Made by a program: the position numbers and the translations under genes. Below, piece by piece: positions 8,665 through 17,575 of a stretch of DNA of 42,591 bases (its first letter is position 1; each line of letters opens with the position of its first letter). The DNA is from Cognatishimia sp. F0-27. GTDB lineage: Bacteria; Pseudomonadota; Alphaproteobacteria; Rhodobacterales; Rhodobacteraceae. The stretch is from the NCBI RefSeq assembly GCF_020667845.1, contig NZ_JAFMPQ010000041.1, positions 1 through 42,591 of the forward strand, in the 5' to 3' direction. The notes under the pieces were generated by a model. It searched no databases. It was not told the DNA's origin and saw nothing but the letters and a program-made list of their open reading frames with translations.

Positions 8665-10573
8665 CGGGCTGAATGCCCGATTTCGGCAACCGCTCGGGCG
8701 TTTCGGCGGAAGGTGTGTCGGGCGCGGAATGCCCGTGTTCCGTCTTGTCCCAATAGAAGGCATTGCGACTCAGGACTTCCCACATCCCCTTGTAGATCGC
8801 CAGTGACCCGAGCGGGAAATACAGAAACAGCGTCGGAACCCAAGGCATGAGCCGCTCGTGCGGGCTGCGGCTGACGGCGACGAAACCGACAAACAGCGCG
8901 GTTGCTTCCGCGGCCAGGAAGACCGTCGTGAGCAGTCCGGTGGCGCCCGGCGTCAACCACGGGTCGAGCGGGTGGGGCAGGCCGAAGATGAGAAGCCAGA
9001 ATGACCACAGGATCGGCGCAAGAGTGAACTGAAGAATGGTTGTCAGAAAAAGCGCCTGCATCCCGAAAAAGCGTCGTGGCCCGAGCGCGCGCCAGAGTGC
9101 CAGTGGCCGCCGGGTGTGAACCCACCAGGTGATCGTATAGCCTTTCAGCCAGCGCGACCGCTGACGCACCCATGGCCAGAACCGGTTGTTGGCCTCTTCG
9201 CGGGTCACGGTCGGGACCAGCTCCGTGCGATAGCCCCGGCGCGCAAGAAGGATCCCGAGATCCGCGTCCTCGGTGACATTATGCGCATCCCAGCCTCCGG
9301 CGGCGAGCAGCGCGTCGCGTCTGAAAAACACCGTTGTCCCGCCCAGCGGCACGGCGAGTCCCATATGAGCAAGACCCGGCAGTAGAACGCGAAACCAGGC
9401 GGCATATTCAATGGCAAAACACCGCGACAACCAATTGGCGCGCGGGTTGTAGAAATCGAGAATACCCTGAAGACAGCCAACCGTCGGCGGGGCGCGGCAG
9501 AAATGGGCGGTCACGCGCTCGATCTGATCGGGGGCGGGTGAGTCCTCGGCATCGTATATGCCGAGGATCGGTGCGTCGGTGAAGCGGAGCGCGTAGTTCA
9601 TCGCGCGCGGCTTGGTCAGGAGCGTGCCGCAGGGCACTTCGATGACGCGAAACCACGGCGGCAGGGCCACGGCGCGGAGCGCCTCGCGGGTTTCGGTATC
9701 ATCTTGTTCGAGGATCAGCATCACGTCGAGCAGGCTGCGCGGATAGGTCAGCCGTGACAGGCGCGCGATCAGCGTGCGGGCGATGTCTTGCTCGCGAAAC
9801 AGCGGCACAAGCAGGGAAACGCGGGGCGGTGCGGCGGGCAGTTGCGCCTTCGGGGCGATGGCTGGTCCCTTGGGCCGCGAAGCCAGAAGCGCGGCCAGTT
9901 TGAGCCCTTGCGCCACCACGAGCGACGCCAAGGCCAGCGCGAGACCGGCGGCAAAAACCAGTTCCGGCGCAAACCAGAACCCGGTCAGCACCATGACCAG
10001 CGCCAGACCGACGCAAAGCCGGCCCCGGAGGGACGATTCGTTGAGATCGCGGCAACTGTCTTCGAGCGGGCGCATGGTTTCAGCCTGCGCAATCAGCGCC
10101 TGACCGTGGCTCGCAGCGATGGAGTCGTGGATATCGGCTTCGAGTGTCACCGCCATCATCACCGGGCCAAGCTCGGCGGGCAATGTCTCGCGCAGCGTGT
10201 CGAATGCGTCGGGCCGGGAGGTCGCCACGAGCAGGCTGTCGCCGATCCGGCGCCAGGGCAGAACGCCATGTTCGAGGCAGAAAGCGGCGGGCAGCAGCCC
10301 TGCGAGGGTGTCGTCGGGTGGGGTTTCGTCGCGGCGGACAACAAGCGCGCCGAACCGCTCCGCCTGTGCGGCGAGAACCGTTTCGGGCGTTGTGATGCCT
10401 TCGGCGGCGAGTACGCGGGAGAGTGGTTCACCGGTGCGGGTGGTTTCCGCGAGCGCGCCGACCATGACCCGGGGCGTGACACTGCCATCTTCGAGCAGGA
10501 TCTGGCTGACAGGCTGGCCGCGGCGCGTCAGCGCTGGGTCCGCGTCCCGTTTCGTGATCAGCCGATTGCCCAT
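8660..10573 (-). CDS. Membrane glycosyltransferase family 2 with MshEN-like N-terminus
   Basis: A 637-residue processive-type glycosyltransferase. Residues about 15-150 resemble the GspE/MshE N-terminal module, with two tandem blocks (QILLEDGSVTPRVMVGAL and RVLAAEGITTPETVLAAQ); in MshEN proteins this module binds c-di-GMP. Two hydrophobic helices follow (LCVGLALVMVLTGFWFAP and an Ala/Leu-rich one). The GT-A catalytic domain has SLLVPLFREQDIARTL, a DAEDSPAPDQ aspartate motif, TEDADLGILLARRGY and the QRSRWLKG (QxxRW) motif typical of cellulose-synthase-like enzymes. C-terminal helices complete it. ATG at 10573 is used, with weak GAGGCGG upstream. The product may be an exopolysaccharide; the sugar is unknown. 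Confidence 0.85.
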   Translation of the reverse strand: MGNRLITKRDADPALTRRGQPVSQILLEDGSVTPRVMVGALAETTRTGEPLSRVLAAEGITTPETVLAAQAERFGALVVRRDETPPDDTLAGLLPAAFCLEHGVLPWRRIGDSLLVATSRPDAFDTLRETLPAELGPVMMAVTLEADIHDSIAASHGQALIAQAETMRPLEDSCRDLNESSLRGRLCVGLALVMVLTGFWFAPELVFAAGLALALASLVVAQGLKLAALLASRPKGPAIAPKAQLPAAPPRVSLLVPLFREQDIARTLIARLSRLTYPRSLLDVMLILEQDDTETREALRAVALPPWFRVIEVPCGTLLTKPRAMNYALRFTDAPILGIYDAEDSPAPDQIERVTAHFCRAPPTVGCLQGILDFYNPRANWLSRCFAIEYAAWFRVLLPGLAHMGLAVPLGGTTVFFRRDALLAAGGWDAHNVTEDADLGILLARRGYRTELVPTVTREEANNRFWPWVRQRSRWLKGYTITWWVHTRRPLALWRALGPRRFFGMQALFLTTILQFTLAPILWSFWLLIFGLPHPLDPWLTPGATGLLTTVFLAAEATALFVGFVAVSRSPHERLMPWVPTLFLYFPLGSLAIYKGMWEVLSRNAFYWDKTEHGHSAPDTPSAETPERLPKSGIQPD

Positions 10574-10810
10574 TCGCCGCCTCGCACAACCCGGTGTCAA
10601 GGAATAGGCAGGCTTCGTTAACAAAGCGTTAAAAGGCTGACATTCAACATGAAAGAAAGGGTTAACGCGGCAGGGCGTCGCAGGGGGCAGGTTAGCTTGG
10701 TTGCGGCTTTGCGCGCATTGCGCAAGGTGGCGCGCTTGAAGCGCATGGCCATGTCGCGCGGCGCCCCACTTCACGCGACCCGCAACAAGCGGGCCCGCGC
10801 GATGCGTGGA

Positions 10811-10890
10811 AAACCGGGTGCCGCTTTTCGGGCGGCGCCTGGTGGTGCATGCCGCGTGTCCGAGAACCAGGTGCCGCTTGTCAGGCGGCG
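10811..10890. repeat. Imperfect 27-bp direct repeat downstream of carA
   Basis: The 27 bases at 10811-10837 and 10864-10890 match at all but a few positions (shared core GTGCCGCTT, then GGCGGCG), 53 bases apart. They begin at the carA stop codon. The stretch could form alternative hairpins. The overlapping open frame on the + strand looks like chance. Confidence 0.5.
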
Positions 10891-12045
10891 TCAGGCGCGG
10901 GCCTGCATGGAGGCGGCAAACCGTTCAAACAGATAGAAACTGTCCTGCGGGCCAGGGCTGGCTTCTGGGTGATGCTGGACGGAAAAAACCGGCCGGTCCT
11001 GCACCCGCAAGCCGCAATTCGACCCGTCGAACAGGCTCACATGGGTTTCGAGCACACCGTCGGGCAGCGATTGGCTGTCCACCGCGAACCCATGGTTCAT
11101 CGAGGTGATTTCCACCTTGCCGGTGTCGTGATCCTTGACCGGATGGTTGGCACCGTGATGACCGTGGTTCATCTTGGCTGTCCTGGCGCCCAGGGCGAGG
11201 CCAAGCATCTGGTGTCCAAGGCAGATCCCAAAGATCGGCAGGTCCGTCTTGTCGAGCAAGGCCCGGATCATCGGCACGGCATAGCTGCCGGTCGCCGCGG
11301 GATCACCGGGCCCGTTGGACAGGAACACCCCGTCGGGCTTGTGCGCCATGACATCGTCATAGCTGGCCGTGGCGGGCAGCACGGTGACGTCGCATCCCGC
11401 AGAGGCGAGGCAGCGCAGGATGTTGCGCTTGGCCCCGTAATCCACCGCGACGACCTTGTGGCGCGGATTTGTCTGACGGGTGTAGCCCTCGGGCCAGGCC
11501 CAGCGCATTTCGTCCCACCGGTAGCTTTGGGCACAGGTCACGTCCTTGGCGAGATCCTTGCCTTCGAGACCTTCGAAAGCGCGGGCCGCGGCGACCAGCG
11601 CCTCGATGTCGAACCGGCCTTCCGGATTATGCTCCAGCGCCACATGCGGAGCGCCGAGCTGGCGGATCGCACGGGTCAGGCGCCGCGTGTCGACGCCGCC
11701 GATGGCGATGCGCCCGCGGCTGGCAAGCCAGTCGCCAAGCTCTTGCGCGGCCCGCCAGTTGGAACTTTGCGTCGGCATCCACTTGACCACCATGCCGGCG
11801 GCCACCGGGTCCGCGGTCTCGTCATCCTCGGGGTTCACGCCGGTGTTGCCGATATGCGGGAACGTGAAGGTCACGATTTGGCCCGCGTAGGACGGGTCGG
11901 TCATGATTTCCTGATACCCGGTCATGGCGGTGTTGAAGCACAGCTCTGCCGTGGTGCGGCCGGTTGCGCCGAACCCGGTGCCATAGAACAGGGTGCCATC
12001 AGCCAGCGCGAGGCAGGCGGTCGGGTGCGTCGCGGTCGCGGTCAT
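10891..12045 (-). CDS. carA: Carbamoyl-phosphate synthase small (glutaminase) subunit
   Basis: A 384-residue subunit that hydrolyses glutamine and passes ammonia to CarB for carbamoyl phosphate, feeding arginine and pyrimidine synthesis. The N-terminal domain has LADGTLFYGTGFGATG and FNTAMTGYQEIMTDPSYAGQ. The class I glutamine amidotransferase domain has YGAKRNILRCL, FLSNGPGDP, the nucleophile cysteine in FGICLGHQMLGLA, and the His-Glu pair in VFSVQHHPEASPGP. Length is normal. carB is not adjacent in this window. The gene is divergent from the yqeY-like gene across a 188-base gap. Confidence 0.97.
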   Translation of the reverse strand: MTATATHPTACLALADGTLFYGTGFGATGRTTAELCFNTAMTGYQEIMTDPSYAGQIVTFTFPHIGNTGVNPEDDETADPVAAGMVVKWMPTQSSNWRAAQELGDWLASRGRIAIGGVDTRRLTRAIRQLGAPHVALEHNPEGRFDIEALVAAARAFEGLEGKDLAKDVTCAQSYRWDEMRWAWPEGYTRQTNPRHKVVAVDYGAKRNILRCLASAGCDVTVLPATASYDDVMAHKPDGVFLSNGPGDPAATGSYAVPMIRALLDKTDLPIFGICLGHQMLGLALGARTAKMNHGHHGANHPVKDHDTGKVEITSMNHGFAVDSQSLPDGVLETHVSLFDGSNCGLRVQDRPVFSVQHHPEASPGPQDSFYLFERFAASMQARA

Positions 12046-12173
12046 GGGGCGGCTCTCCGGGTAAATGCGGGTAAATCGCGCGGAACCTATGCCCGACGGG
12101 GGGAGAAATCAAGAGCCGGATTGAGGCATTGGTAGTTGTTTTGTTTCAATGGTTTAGGTTGTTTTTGAGGTGG

Positions 12174-12202
12174 TTGCTCCAGACAGCGTGTCGGTGTAGT
12201 GT
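12174..12202 (+). promoter_or_regulatory. Candidate promoter for the yqeY-like gene
   Basis: TTGCTC (12174-12179), a 17-base spacer and TAGTGT (12197-12202) lie 32 bases before the ATG at 12234. The -35 TTG is good and the -10 is weak, as is common in this bacterial group. The carA promoter should be in the same gap on the other strand but was not resolved. Confidence 0.35.
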
Positions 12203-12233
12203 CCGGGCTTGGATGTGACAACGGGGATATGTC

Positions 12234-12698
12234 ATGGAACTCAGAGAGCGGGTGAATGCCGCCGTTAAACAGGCCATGCGGGACAAGGCCGCGGATCGGC
12301 TGTCGACGTTGCGCCTGATCAACGCCGCGATCAAGGATCGCGATATCGCCGCACGCGGTGATGGTCAGGATGGCGGTGTCGATGACGAGGCTGTGCTTGC
12401 GATCCTCTCCAAGATGGTCAAGCAGCGCCGCGAAAGCGCGCGGACCTATGAAGAGGGCGGCCGGCTGGACCTTGCAGAGCGCGAGATGCGGGAGATCGAG
12501 GTCATCGAGGAATTCCTGCCCCGCGCCATGACGGAAAAGGAAGTGGCCCGCGCCGTGGATGCCGCCGTTGACGAGGTGGGCGCGTCGTCGATCCGGGATA
12601 TGGGCCGCGTGATGGGGGCGCTGAAGAGCAAATATGCCGGGCGCATGGATTTCGGCGCAGCCGGTGGCATGGTCAAGGCGCGGCTCGCAGGGGGGTAA
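12234..12698 (+). CDS. GatB/YqeY domain protein
   Basis: A 154-residue YqeY-family protein, related to the C-terminal tail domain of the GatB amidotransferase subunit and thought to interact with tRNA; the precise role is not established. Family features seen are the N-terminal LRERVNAAVKQAMRDK, STLRLINAAIKDRDIAAR, the central ILSKMVKQRRESARTYEEGGR, EIEVIEEFLPRAMTE, and the C-terminal helix pair MGRVMGALKSKYAGRMD with GGMVKARL. GGGGATAT lies upstream of the ATG. A strong terminator follows, so it is probably monocistronic. Confidence 0.93.
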   Translation: MELRERVNAAVKQAMRDKAADRLSTLRLINAAIKDRDIAARGDGQDGGVDDEAVLAILSKMVKQRRESARTYEEGGRLDLAEREMREIEVIEEFLPRAMTEKEVARAVDAAVDEVGASSIRDMGRVMGALKSKYAGRMDFGAAGGMVKARLAGG

Positions 12699-12744
12699 TC
12701 CCCGGCCTCGGGTGCGCCGCAGGCGTCCGCAAGACGGAAGACAG

Positions 12745-12770
12745 GTCGCGCCGAAGGCGCGGCTTTTTTT
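12745..12770 (+). terminator. Rho-independent terminator after the yqeY-like gene
   Basis: Stem GTCGCGCC/GGCGCGGC (12745-12752 with 12756-12763, one G-U pair) around a GAA loop, followed by seven Ts. It ends the upstream + strand gene about 50 bases after its stop. Confidence 0.9.
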
Positions 12771-12854
12771 GTTTTGCGGGGGGTGCGCGCCGCAGGCGCG
12801 GGGGCTTTTCTGTCGCGCTGACGGGGCTGGGGGGCGTCGGGACAGGCCCGTGGC

Positions 12855-13757
12855 TCAGCTTGCCGGGAAATCGGCTTTGATGGTGCGCAGCGCCGCCGGG
12901 TCGGTCACGCGGAAGCGTTGCACGAAGCGGGTCTTGAAACCAACCCGGCCACGACGCGCGCCAAAATTGTCGCCATGGTTGAGCACGTAGAGCACCGAGG
13001 GCCGCGGCAGCGGCGTCAGTGGCAGTCCGGCCAAAGCCGCGAGATGCGGAAACATGCGGTGTTCATGGGCGGTCATGGCCGTGAGGAAATCCGTGGCCTC
13101 GGGAAGAGTCGGATCATACCACAGCGCGGCACAGGAGCCGCAGAGTTTCCAGAACGGTTTGCGTAGTGGGAGACTGGGCGTGGGGGAATCCGCGAGCGCC
13201 ACGTCACCCGTGGCATGGTCCATGACATAACCGGAGCGTGCGAGCCAGCCCCGCTCAGGGCTGGAGAGCATCCGCGCCACGGTGCCTTTGCGCAGCAGGT
13301 CGTCGGCGTCAAAGCTCATGGCGTAGCCGGGCCGGTCCGAGAGGGTCGGCAGATGCGCGCAGAGCGCGGCGAGCTTGCGCCATTTGTCGTTTCCGGATGT
13401 CGGATCGTCAAAGGGCAGGTGCGTGATGCGGGGATCGTCCGGCAGGCCGGCCGGTCGTGTCTGACAGCAGATCACCGCCTGCCAGCGCGGATCGTCCTGA
13501 TCCAGAAAGCTCTGCACCGTGGCGTTCAGACGTTGGGTGACAGCGGACCAGTCGCTCACGTGATGCGGACCCACAAGCGGGATCAGGAAGCGCACGTCTT
13601 CTGCCGGACGCCTGCGGGCGGGAAGGGCTTGGCGCAGAGCGAGCGCGGCGCGTTCGCTGTCCGCCATCGGCAGGCGCGTCGCCAGGCTGCCGGAGACTGC
13701 CGCCGCGGCGCGCAGGAGCACCCGGCGGCCTTTTGGGGTGGCGGGTTCCTGGGCCAT
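12855..13757 (-). CDS. Putative glycosyltransferase (GT-A-like)
   Basis: A 300-residue cytosolic protein. FLIPLVGPHHVSDWSAV followed by ATVQSFLDQDDPRWQAVICC resembles the N-terminal nucleotide-sugar region of family 2-like glycosyltransferases, and YAMSFDADDLLRKGTVARML carries a DxDD metal-binding motif in the expected place. The C-terminal half has KLCGSCAALWYDP and LNHGDNFGARR. There are no membrane segments. Its ATG overlaps the DUF2244 gene stop by one base (TGATG), so it is the last gene of the GST - DUF2244 - glycosyltransferase unit. The acceptor and sugar are unknown; confidence in the fold is moderate. Confidence 0.65.
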   Translation of the reverse strand: MAQEPATPKGRRVLLRAAAAVSGSLATRLPMADSERAALALRQALPARRRPAEDVRFLIPLVGPHHVSDWSAVTQRLNATVQSFLDQDDPRWQAVICCQTRPAGLPDDPRITHLPFDDPTSGNDKWRKLAALCAHLPTLSDRPGYAMSFDADDLLRKGTVARMLSSPERGWLARSGYVMDHATGDVALADSPTPSLPLRKPFWKLCGSCAALWYDPTLPEATDFLTAMTAHEHRMFPHLAALAGLPLTPLPRPSVLYVLNHGDNFGARRGRVGFKTRFVQRFRVTDPAALRTIKADFPAS

Positions 13758-14260
13758 CAGCGCGTCATCCCGGGGGCGGTTTGCGCCAGAGCGCGTGTCA
13801 GGTCATCGAACAGCGCCTTGCGTTCGTGTTCCGACAGAAACGCGCCGATCTCGACTTCGCGGTCCTTGCCCTTCAGCGTGACGTAGAATGGCACTGGCCC
13901 GCCGTCTTCATGCAGCGTGGCGCGGACCCAGTAGGTTGCGGAGTGCCAGTCCTGCGTGTCGCCTTTGGGATTGCGCCGTGTCAGGCGGGTTTCCTCCGGC
14001 CCCAGTTGCAGCGTTTCGAGGATCTGCCGGTCGCGGCGGTTGCGGCGCAGCGCATAGTAGAGCGCGGCGGTGGCGGCAAGCATGAAGGGGAGGATACCCC
14101 AGAGCAGGATGGTTCCCAGAAGTCCGTAGAGCGGGATCGAGGCAAACAGGAAGAAGCCGAGAACCATGGCCGCGAAGCCCTGTGGTGGCAGGGAATTGTG
14201 CGGCCAGAGTTGCAGCACGCGGGTGTCGGTCTTTTCGGTGTTGGTCCAGTGATAAGGCAT
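13757..14260 (-). CDS. DUF2244 integral membrane protein
   Basis: A 167-residue protein of the DUF2244 family, whose members often lie near cytochrome oxidase genes in alphaproteobacteria. It has two adjacent membrane helices (GFAAMVLGFFLFASIPLYG and LLWGILPFMLAATAALYYAL) followed by a soluble domain with RQILETLQLGPEETRLTRRN, PFYVTLKGKDREVEIGAFL and a C-terminal LSEHERKALFDDLTRAL helix, the family's typical ending. The start lies six bases after the GST stop and its own stop overlaps the next gene, so translation is coupled through the operon. ctaD is close upstream but separated by a terminator. Confidence 0.85.
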   Translation of the reverse strand: MPYHWTNTEKTDTRVLQLWPHNSLPPQGFAAMVLGFFLFASIPLYGLLGTILLWGILPFMLAATAALYYALRRNRRDRQILETLQLGPEETRLTRRNPKGDTQDWHSATYWVRATLHEDGGPVPFYVTLKGKDREVEIGAFLSEHERKALFDDLTRALAQTAPGMTR

Positions 14261-14266
14261 GGTCGT

Positions 14267-14905
14267 CTAGGCGCGCAGGGCCTCGTAGGAGACCATCACG
14301 GTCTCCCTGTAGGCGGGGCGCGTGGTCAGGCGGTCATAGTAGTCCCGAAGCGCAGGCAGCGGCCGGCGCGGGATCGGGATGTCGAAGTAGCGGTAGAGGA
14401 TGTGGCCGAGTTGGATATCGGCAAGGGTGAAATCGTCGCCCGCGATGAAAGGATGCGTAGCCAGCCTGGCATCGGCAATGGCGAGACGGTCATCAAGCGC
14501 GGCGGTCGCGGCGTCGATGGCGTCCGTGTCGCGGTCTGCGGCGGGTGTGCGCACCACGCGCCAGAAGATCGGGACCGTGAAGTTGACCGCAATGGTGACC
14601 TTGGCCCATTCAGCCCAACGGTCGATCTCGGTGCGCGCGATCAACTCGTCCGGCCAGAAGGGCGCGGCGCCATAGGCGTTGGCGAGGTAGCGCAGGATCG
14701 CACCGGTTTCCCAGAGCGGGGGGTTGTCGCCATCGCAGAGGACCGGGATCGTTCCGTTCGGGTTCATGGCGCGGAAGGCGGGCGTATCCGTGACCCCGAA
14801 ACGCTGCCCGGCATCGATGCGCTCGAACGGCAGGCCCAGCTCCGTAAGGGCCCAGAGCGTGGCCTGGACATTGGAAGAATCCGTGCGGCCCCAAATGGTG
14901 ATCAT
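14267..14905 (-). CDS. Glutathione S-transferase family protein
   Basis: A 212-residue soluble GST. The N-terminal thioredoxin-like domain has MITIWGRTDSSNVQATLWAL with a serine-rich active-site loop and the conserved cis-proline plus substrate segment MNPNGTIPVLCDGD, then ETGAILRYLANAY. The helical C-terminal domain has FIAGDDFTLADIQLGHILYR, matching the N-capping/hydrophobic staple motif. The open frame extends upstream, but ATG at 14905 begins the canonical strand. It is first in an operon with DUF2244 and a glycosyltransferase-like gene. The substrate is unknown. Confidence 0.9.
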   Translation of the reverse strand: MITIWGRTDSSNVQATLWALTELGLPFERIDAGQRFGVTDTPAFRAMNPNGTIPVLCDGDNPPLWETGAILRYLANAYGAAPFWPDELIARTEIDRWAEWAKVTIAVNFTVPIFWRVVRTPAADRDTDAIDAATAALDDRLAIADARLATHPFIAGDDFTLADIQLGHILYRYFDIPIPRRPLPALRDYYDRLTTRPAYRETVMVSYEALRA

Positions 14906-14970
14906 GGCATATGCCCCGTCTGCAGGTTTCTGTGGGTCTCGGCGTCGGCGGTCTCGCCGCGGTAGCGGAG

Positions 14971-15008
14971 GGGAGAAAAAGAGAAGGCCCCGGATTACTC
15001 CGGGGCCT
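14971..15008 (-). terminator. Rho-independent terminator of ctaD
   Basis: On the minus strand AGGCCCCGG/CCGGGGCCT forms a 9-bp stem with a six-base loop and is followed by TCTCTTTTTCTC. It begins 28 bases after the ctaD stop and separates it from the GST operon. Confidence 0.88.
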
Positions 15009-15035
15009 GTCTTATGGGTATGGTGAGGCCCGGGC

Positions 15036-16709
15036 TCAGTGCGCGGGGGCCTTGTCCCAGTCTTCGCGCTTCGGGAGCTGCTCGAACGTGTGCTCTGGCG
15101 GCGGCGAGGGAAGGGTCCATTCCAGCGTATCCGCATACTCGTTCCACGGATTGTTCTCGGTCACGCGGGCACCGCGCAGGAGCGCATGGCCGATGACGAA
15201 GAAGAAGAACAGGAAGGACGCGAAGGAGATGAAAGCACCCCAGCTGGAGACATAGTTCCACAGAGCGAACTGCTCGGGGTAGTCGATGTAGCGACGGGGC
15301 ATGCCCTGACGGCCCAGGAAGTGCTGGGGGAAGAATGTCAGGTTGGCACCGACGAACATCGCCCAGAAGTGGATCTTGCCCCAGGTCTCGTTATACATGC
15401 GGCCGGTCATCTTGGGGAAGTAGAAGTAGATCCCCGCGAAGATGGCGAACACGGCACCGAGGCTCATCACGTAGTGGAAATGTGCCACGACATAGTAGGT
15501 GTCGTGATAGGCGCGGTCCACGGCGGCCTGCGACAGCACGATGCCGGTGACACCACCCACGGTGAAGAGGAACAGGAAGCCGAAGGCCCAGAGCATCGGT
15601 GTCTTGAACTCGATGGAACCGCCCCACATGGTTGCGATCCAGCTGAACACCTTCACACCCGTTGGCACCGCGATGACCATCGTGGCGAGCATGAAGTAGG
15701 ACTGCTGCGTGAGCGACATGCCGACGGTGTACATGTGGTGCGCCCACACGACGAAGCCGAGTGCGCCGATCGCGATGATCGCCCAGACCATCGGCAGGTA
15801 GCCGAAGATGGGCTTGCGCGCGAAGGTTGCGATCACGTGCGAGATGATGCCGAAGCCGGGCAGGATGATGATGTAGACCTCGGGGTGACCGAAGAACCAC
15901 AGGATGTGCTGATACAGCACCGGGTCACCGCCACCGGCCGGATCGAAGAAGGTCGTGCCGAAGTTGCGGTCGGTGAGCAGCATGGTGATCGCACCGGCCA
16001 GCACCGGAAGCGCCAGAAGGATGAGCCATGCGGTCACGAAGATCGACCACGAGAACAGCGGCACCTTGAACAGGGTCATGCCCGGGGCACGCATGTTCAG
16101 GAAGGTGGTGATGATGTTGATCGCGCCGAGGATGGAGCTGGCACCGGAGACGTGCACCGCGAAGATCGCGAGATCCATCGACATGCCGCCTTCAGTGGTG
16201 GAGAGCGGCGGGTAGAGCACCCAACCCACGCCGGAGCCGAGCTGACCGTTGCCGCCGGGTGCGAAAACCGAGCAGATCGCCAGGGTCGTGCCGACCACAT
16301 ACATCCAGAAGGACAGGTTGTTCATCCGCGGGAACGCCATGTCCGGCGCGCCGATCTGCAACGGCATGAAGTAGTTGCCGAAGCCGCCGAAAAGCGCCGG
16401 GATCACGACAAAGAACATCATCAGGATGCCGTGGCCGGTGATCAGGACGTTCCACAGGTGGCCGTTGGGTGTGCAGTTCTCGACCGCGGTCGGGAAGAGG
16501 CGCATGCCCTCCATGCACATGTATTGCACGCCCGGATTCATAAGCTCCATGCGCATGTAGACGGTGAAAGCCACCGACACGAAACCGACCAGCGCGGAGA
16601 CGACGAGATAGAGAATCCCGATATCCTTGTGGTTGGTCGACATGAACCAGCGGGTGAAGAACCCCCGGTTGTCTTCGTGTTCGTGGCCGTGAATGGCGGC
16701 GTCTGCCAT
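15036..16709 (-). CDS. ctaD: Cytochrome c oxidase subunit I (aa3 type)
   Basis: A 557-residue heme-copper oxidase catalytic subunit with twelve membrane helices; it binds heme a and the heme a3-CuB centre and pumps protons. Diagnostic parts are [20 protein letters not shown] (low-spin heme histidine), [17 protein letters not shown] with the CuB His-Tyr pair, [12 protein letters not shown] with two CuB histidines, the K-channel segment [16 protein letters not shown] and [12 protein letters not shown] with the heme histidines. ATG at 16709 is preceded by GAGGAGG. It is a lone ctaD, as often seen in Rhodobacteraceae, with a terminator behind it and a long structured leader. Confidence 0.98.
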   Translation of the reverse strand: MADAAIHGHEHEDNRGFFTRWFMSTNHKDIGILYLVVSALVGFVSVAFTVYMRMELMNPGVQYMCMEGMRLFPTAVENCTPNGHLWNVLITGHGILMMFFVVIPALFGGFGNYFMPLQIGAPDMAFPRMNNLSFWMYVVGTTLAICSVFAPGGNGQLGSGVGWVLYPPLSTTEGGMSMDLAIFAVHVSGASSILGAINIITTFLNMRAPGMTLFKVPLFSWSIFVTAWLILLALPVLAGAITMLLTDRNFGTTFFDPAGGGDPVLYQHILWFFGHPEVYIIILPGFGIISHVIATFARKPIFGYLPMVWAIIAIGALGFVVWAHHMYTVGMSLTQQSYFMLATMVIAVPTGVKVFSWIATMWGGSIEFKTPMLWAFGFLFLFTVGGVTGIVLSQAAVDRAYHDTYYVVAHFHYVMSLGAVFAIFAGIYFYFPKMTGRMYNETWGKIHFWAMFVGANLTFFPQHFLGRQGMPRRYIDYPEQFALWNYVSSWGAFISFASFLFFFFVIGHALLRGARVTENNPWNEYADTLEWTLPSPPPEHTFEQLPKREDWDKAPAH

Positions 16710-16733
16710 TGTCTGCCTCCTCAAAGTGGTCGG

Positions 16734-16762
16734 GGTTCCGCGCGGGGATGTCCCCGCGAACC
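16734..16762 (-). promoter_or_regulatory. Hairpin in the ctaD leader
   Basis: CGCGGGGA-TG-TCCCCGCG is a perfect 8-bp inverted repeat, extended by GGTT/AACC beyond a three-base bulge. It sits 25-53 bases upstream of the ctaD start, just above the GAGGAGG ribosome site, and would be in the mRNA leader if transcription starts upstream of it. A role in translation or stability is inferred. Confidence 0.45.
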
Positions 16763-16798
16763 GCGATCTTGAACTACGTTCTGAGCGAAACGGGCTCG

Positions 16799-16820
16799 CC
16801 CTTTTGCGATCACAAAAGGG
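16799..16820 (-). promoter_or_regulatory. CCCTTTTG / CAAAAGGG inverted repeat upstream of ctaD
   Basis: Perfect 8-bp arms separated by six bases, about 90-110 bases before the ctaD start. The spacing of dyad halves suits a dimeric repressor or activator, or a leader hairpin. No known regulator is matched. Confidence 0.4.
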
Positions 16821-16884
16821 AATCCGATATCGTCAGGTCCGAATGCGTTGTAGAATCTGTCCAGCGAGGCGGCAACAGAGGGAT

Positions 16885-16898
16885 TTGACGCAGATCAA
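16885..16898. promoter_or_regulatory. FNR/FnrL-type box
   Basis: TTGAC-GCAG-ATCAA matches nine of ten defined bases of the FNR/FnrL consensus TTGAT-N4-ATCAA. It lies about 176-190 bases upstream of the ctaD ATG. In related bacteria aa3 oxidase is used at high oxygen, so an oxygen-responsive FNR homologue controlling ctaD is plausible. Confidence 0.6.
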
Positions 16899-17575
16899 AC
16901 AATATTGTCGCACCTTCTTGTCAGAAGCGGTGTCAGTCCTGCAAATCCGCGCATGAGCGCCCAGTGCCACGTTTGAGGCTTCGGGGTTTATTATTGTTTT
17001 TTGCCAGTGTGTTACGGGGAGTCCACGTCATCCGTGACGGTCTCGCGTGGCATCGGTCGCGATCCTTTTGGCTCGCAGGGCGCGCAACCCGGACGGCGCG
17101 CCGCAACGCGATGACGCACGGTATTTGACCAGCACGGCCGAACGCCACGAAACCGCTGCGCGTCGGGTCGTGCGATGGTCACGCGCCATGAGGTGAGCAA
17201 AGCCCGGAACCGCGAAACAGCGCGGCGCCGTCGGGATGCGCGGCGTGCGGCGCGGACGCCCTCTATCCTTGGCCCCCTGTCTTGGCGCGCAGGGTGGGCC
17301 GGCGTGCAGTGCGGCAGAGGCGCGGTCTGGCCGCGTGAGGAAGTTCCGGCGTCGCGGGAAGGGTTGCGCCGCCTTCCTTTCTGGCAACCGGGACGATCCC
17401 CTTTGCCTTGCCTTGGCGGGCGCGATGGAGATGCCAGGCGCGATAGAGATGGTCGGGAATTCCGGACGGTCGGGTTTTGCTGACTGCGCATCTGGGGGGA
17501 AGCCGTGGCACTCTCTCCCCATGCTCGGCAGGTCGTCACGCCCCATATGACCTGCACATCTGAAGGAGACGATCC

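Larger units (their letters stand above)
16710..17575. other. Long gene-poor region upstream of ctaD
   Basis: About 865 bases between divergent ctaD and the small gene at 17576. The ctaD-proximal 190 bases hold a leader hairpin, a second inverted repeat and an FNR-like site. From about 16930 to 17575 both strands have long frames, but they translate to Arg/Pro/Gly-rich sequence without ribosome sites or family motifs, so I call no gene. An AT-rich patch (TTTATTATTGTTTTTTG near 16987-17003) may hold a promoter. Confidence 0.45.

Noticed and set aside
10649-10936. 95-codon + frame between the glycosyltransferase and carA
   Set aside because: Runs into the carA 3' end, is Arg/Ala-rich, and lacks a ribosome site.
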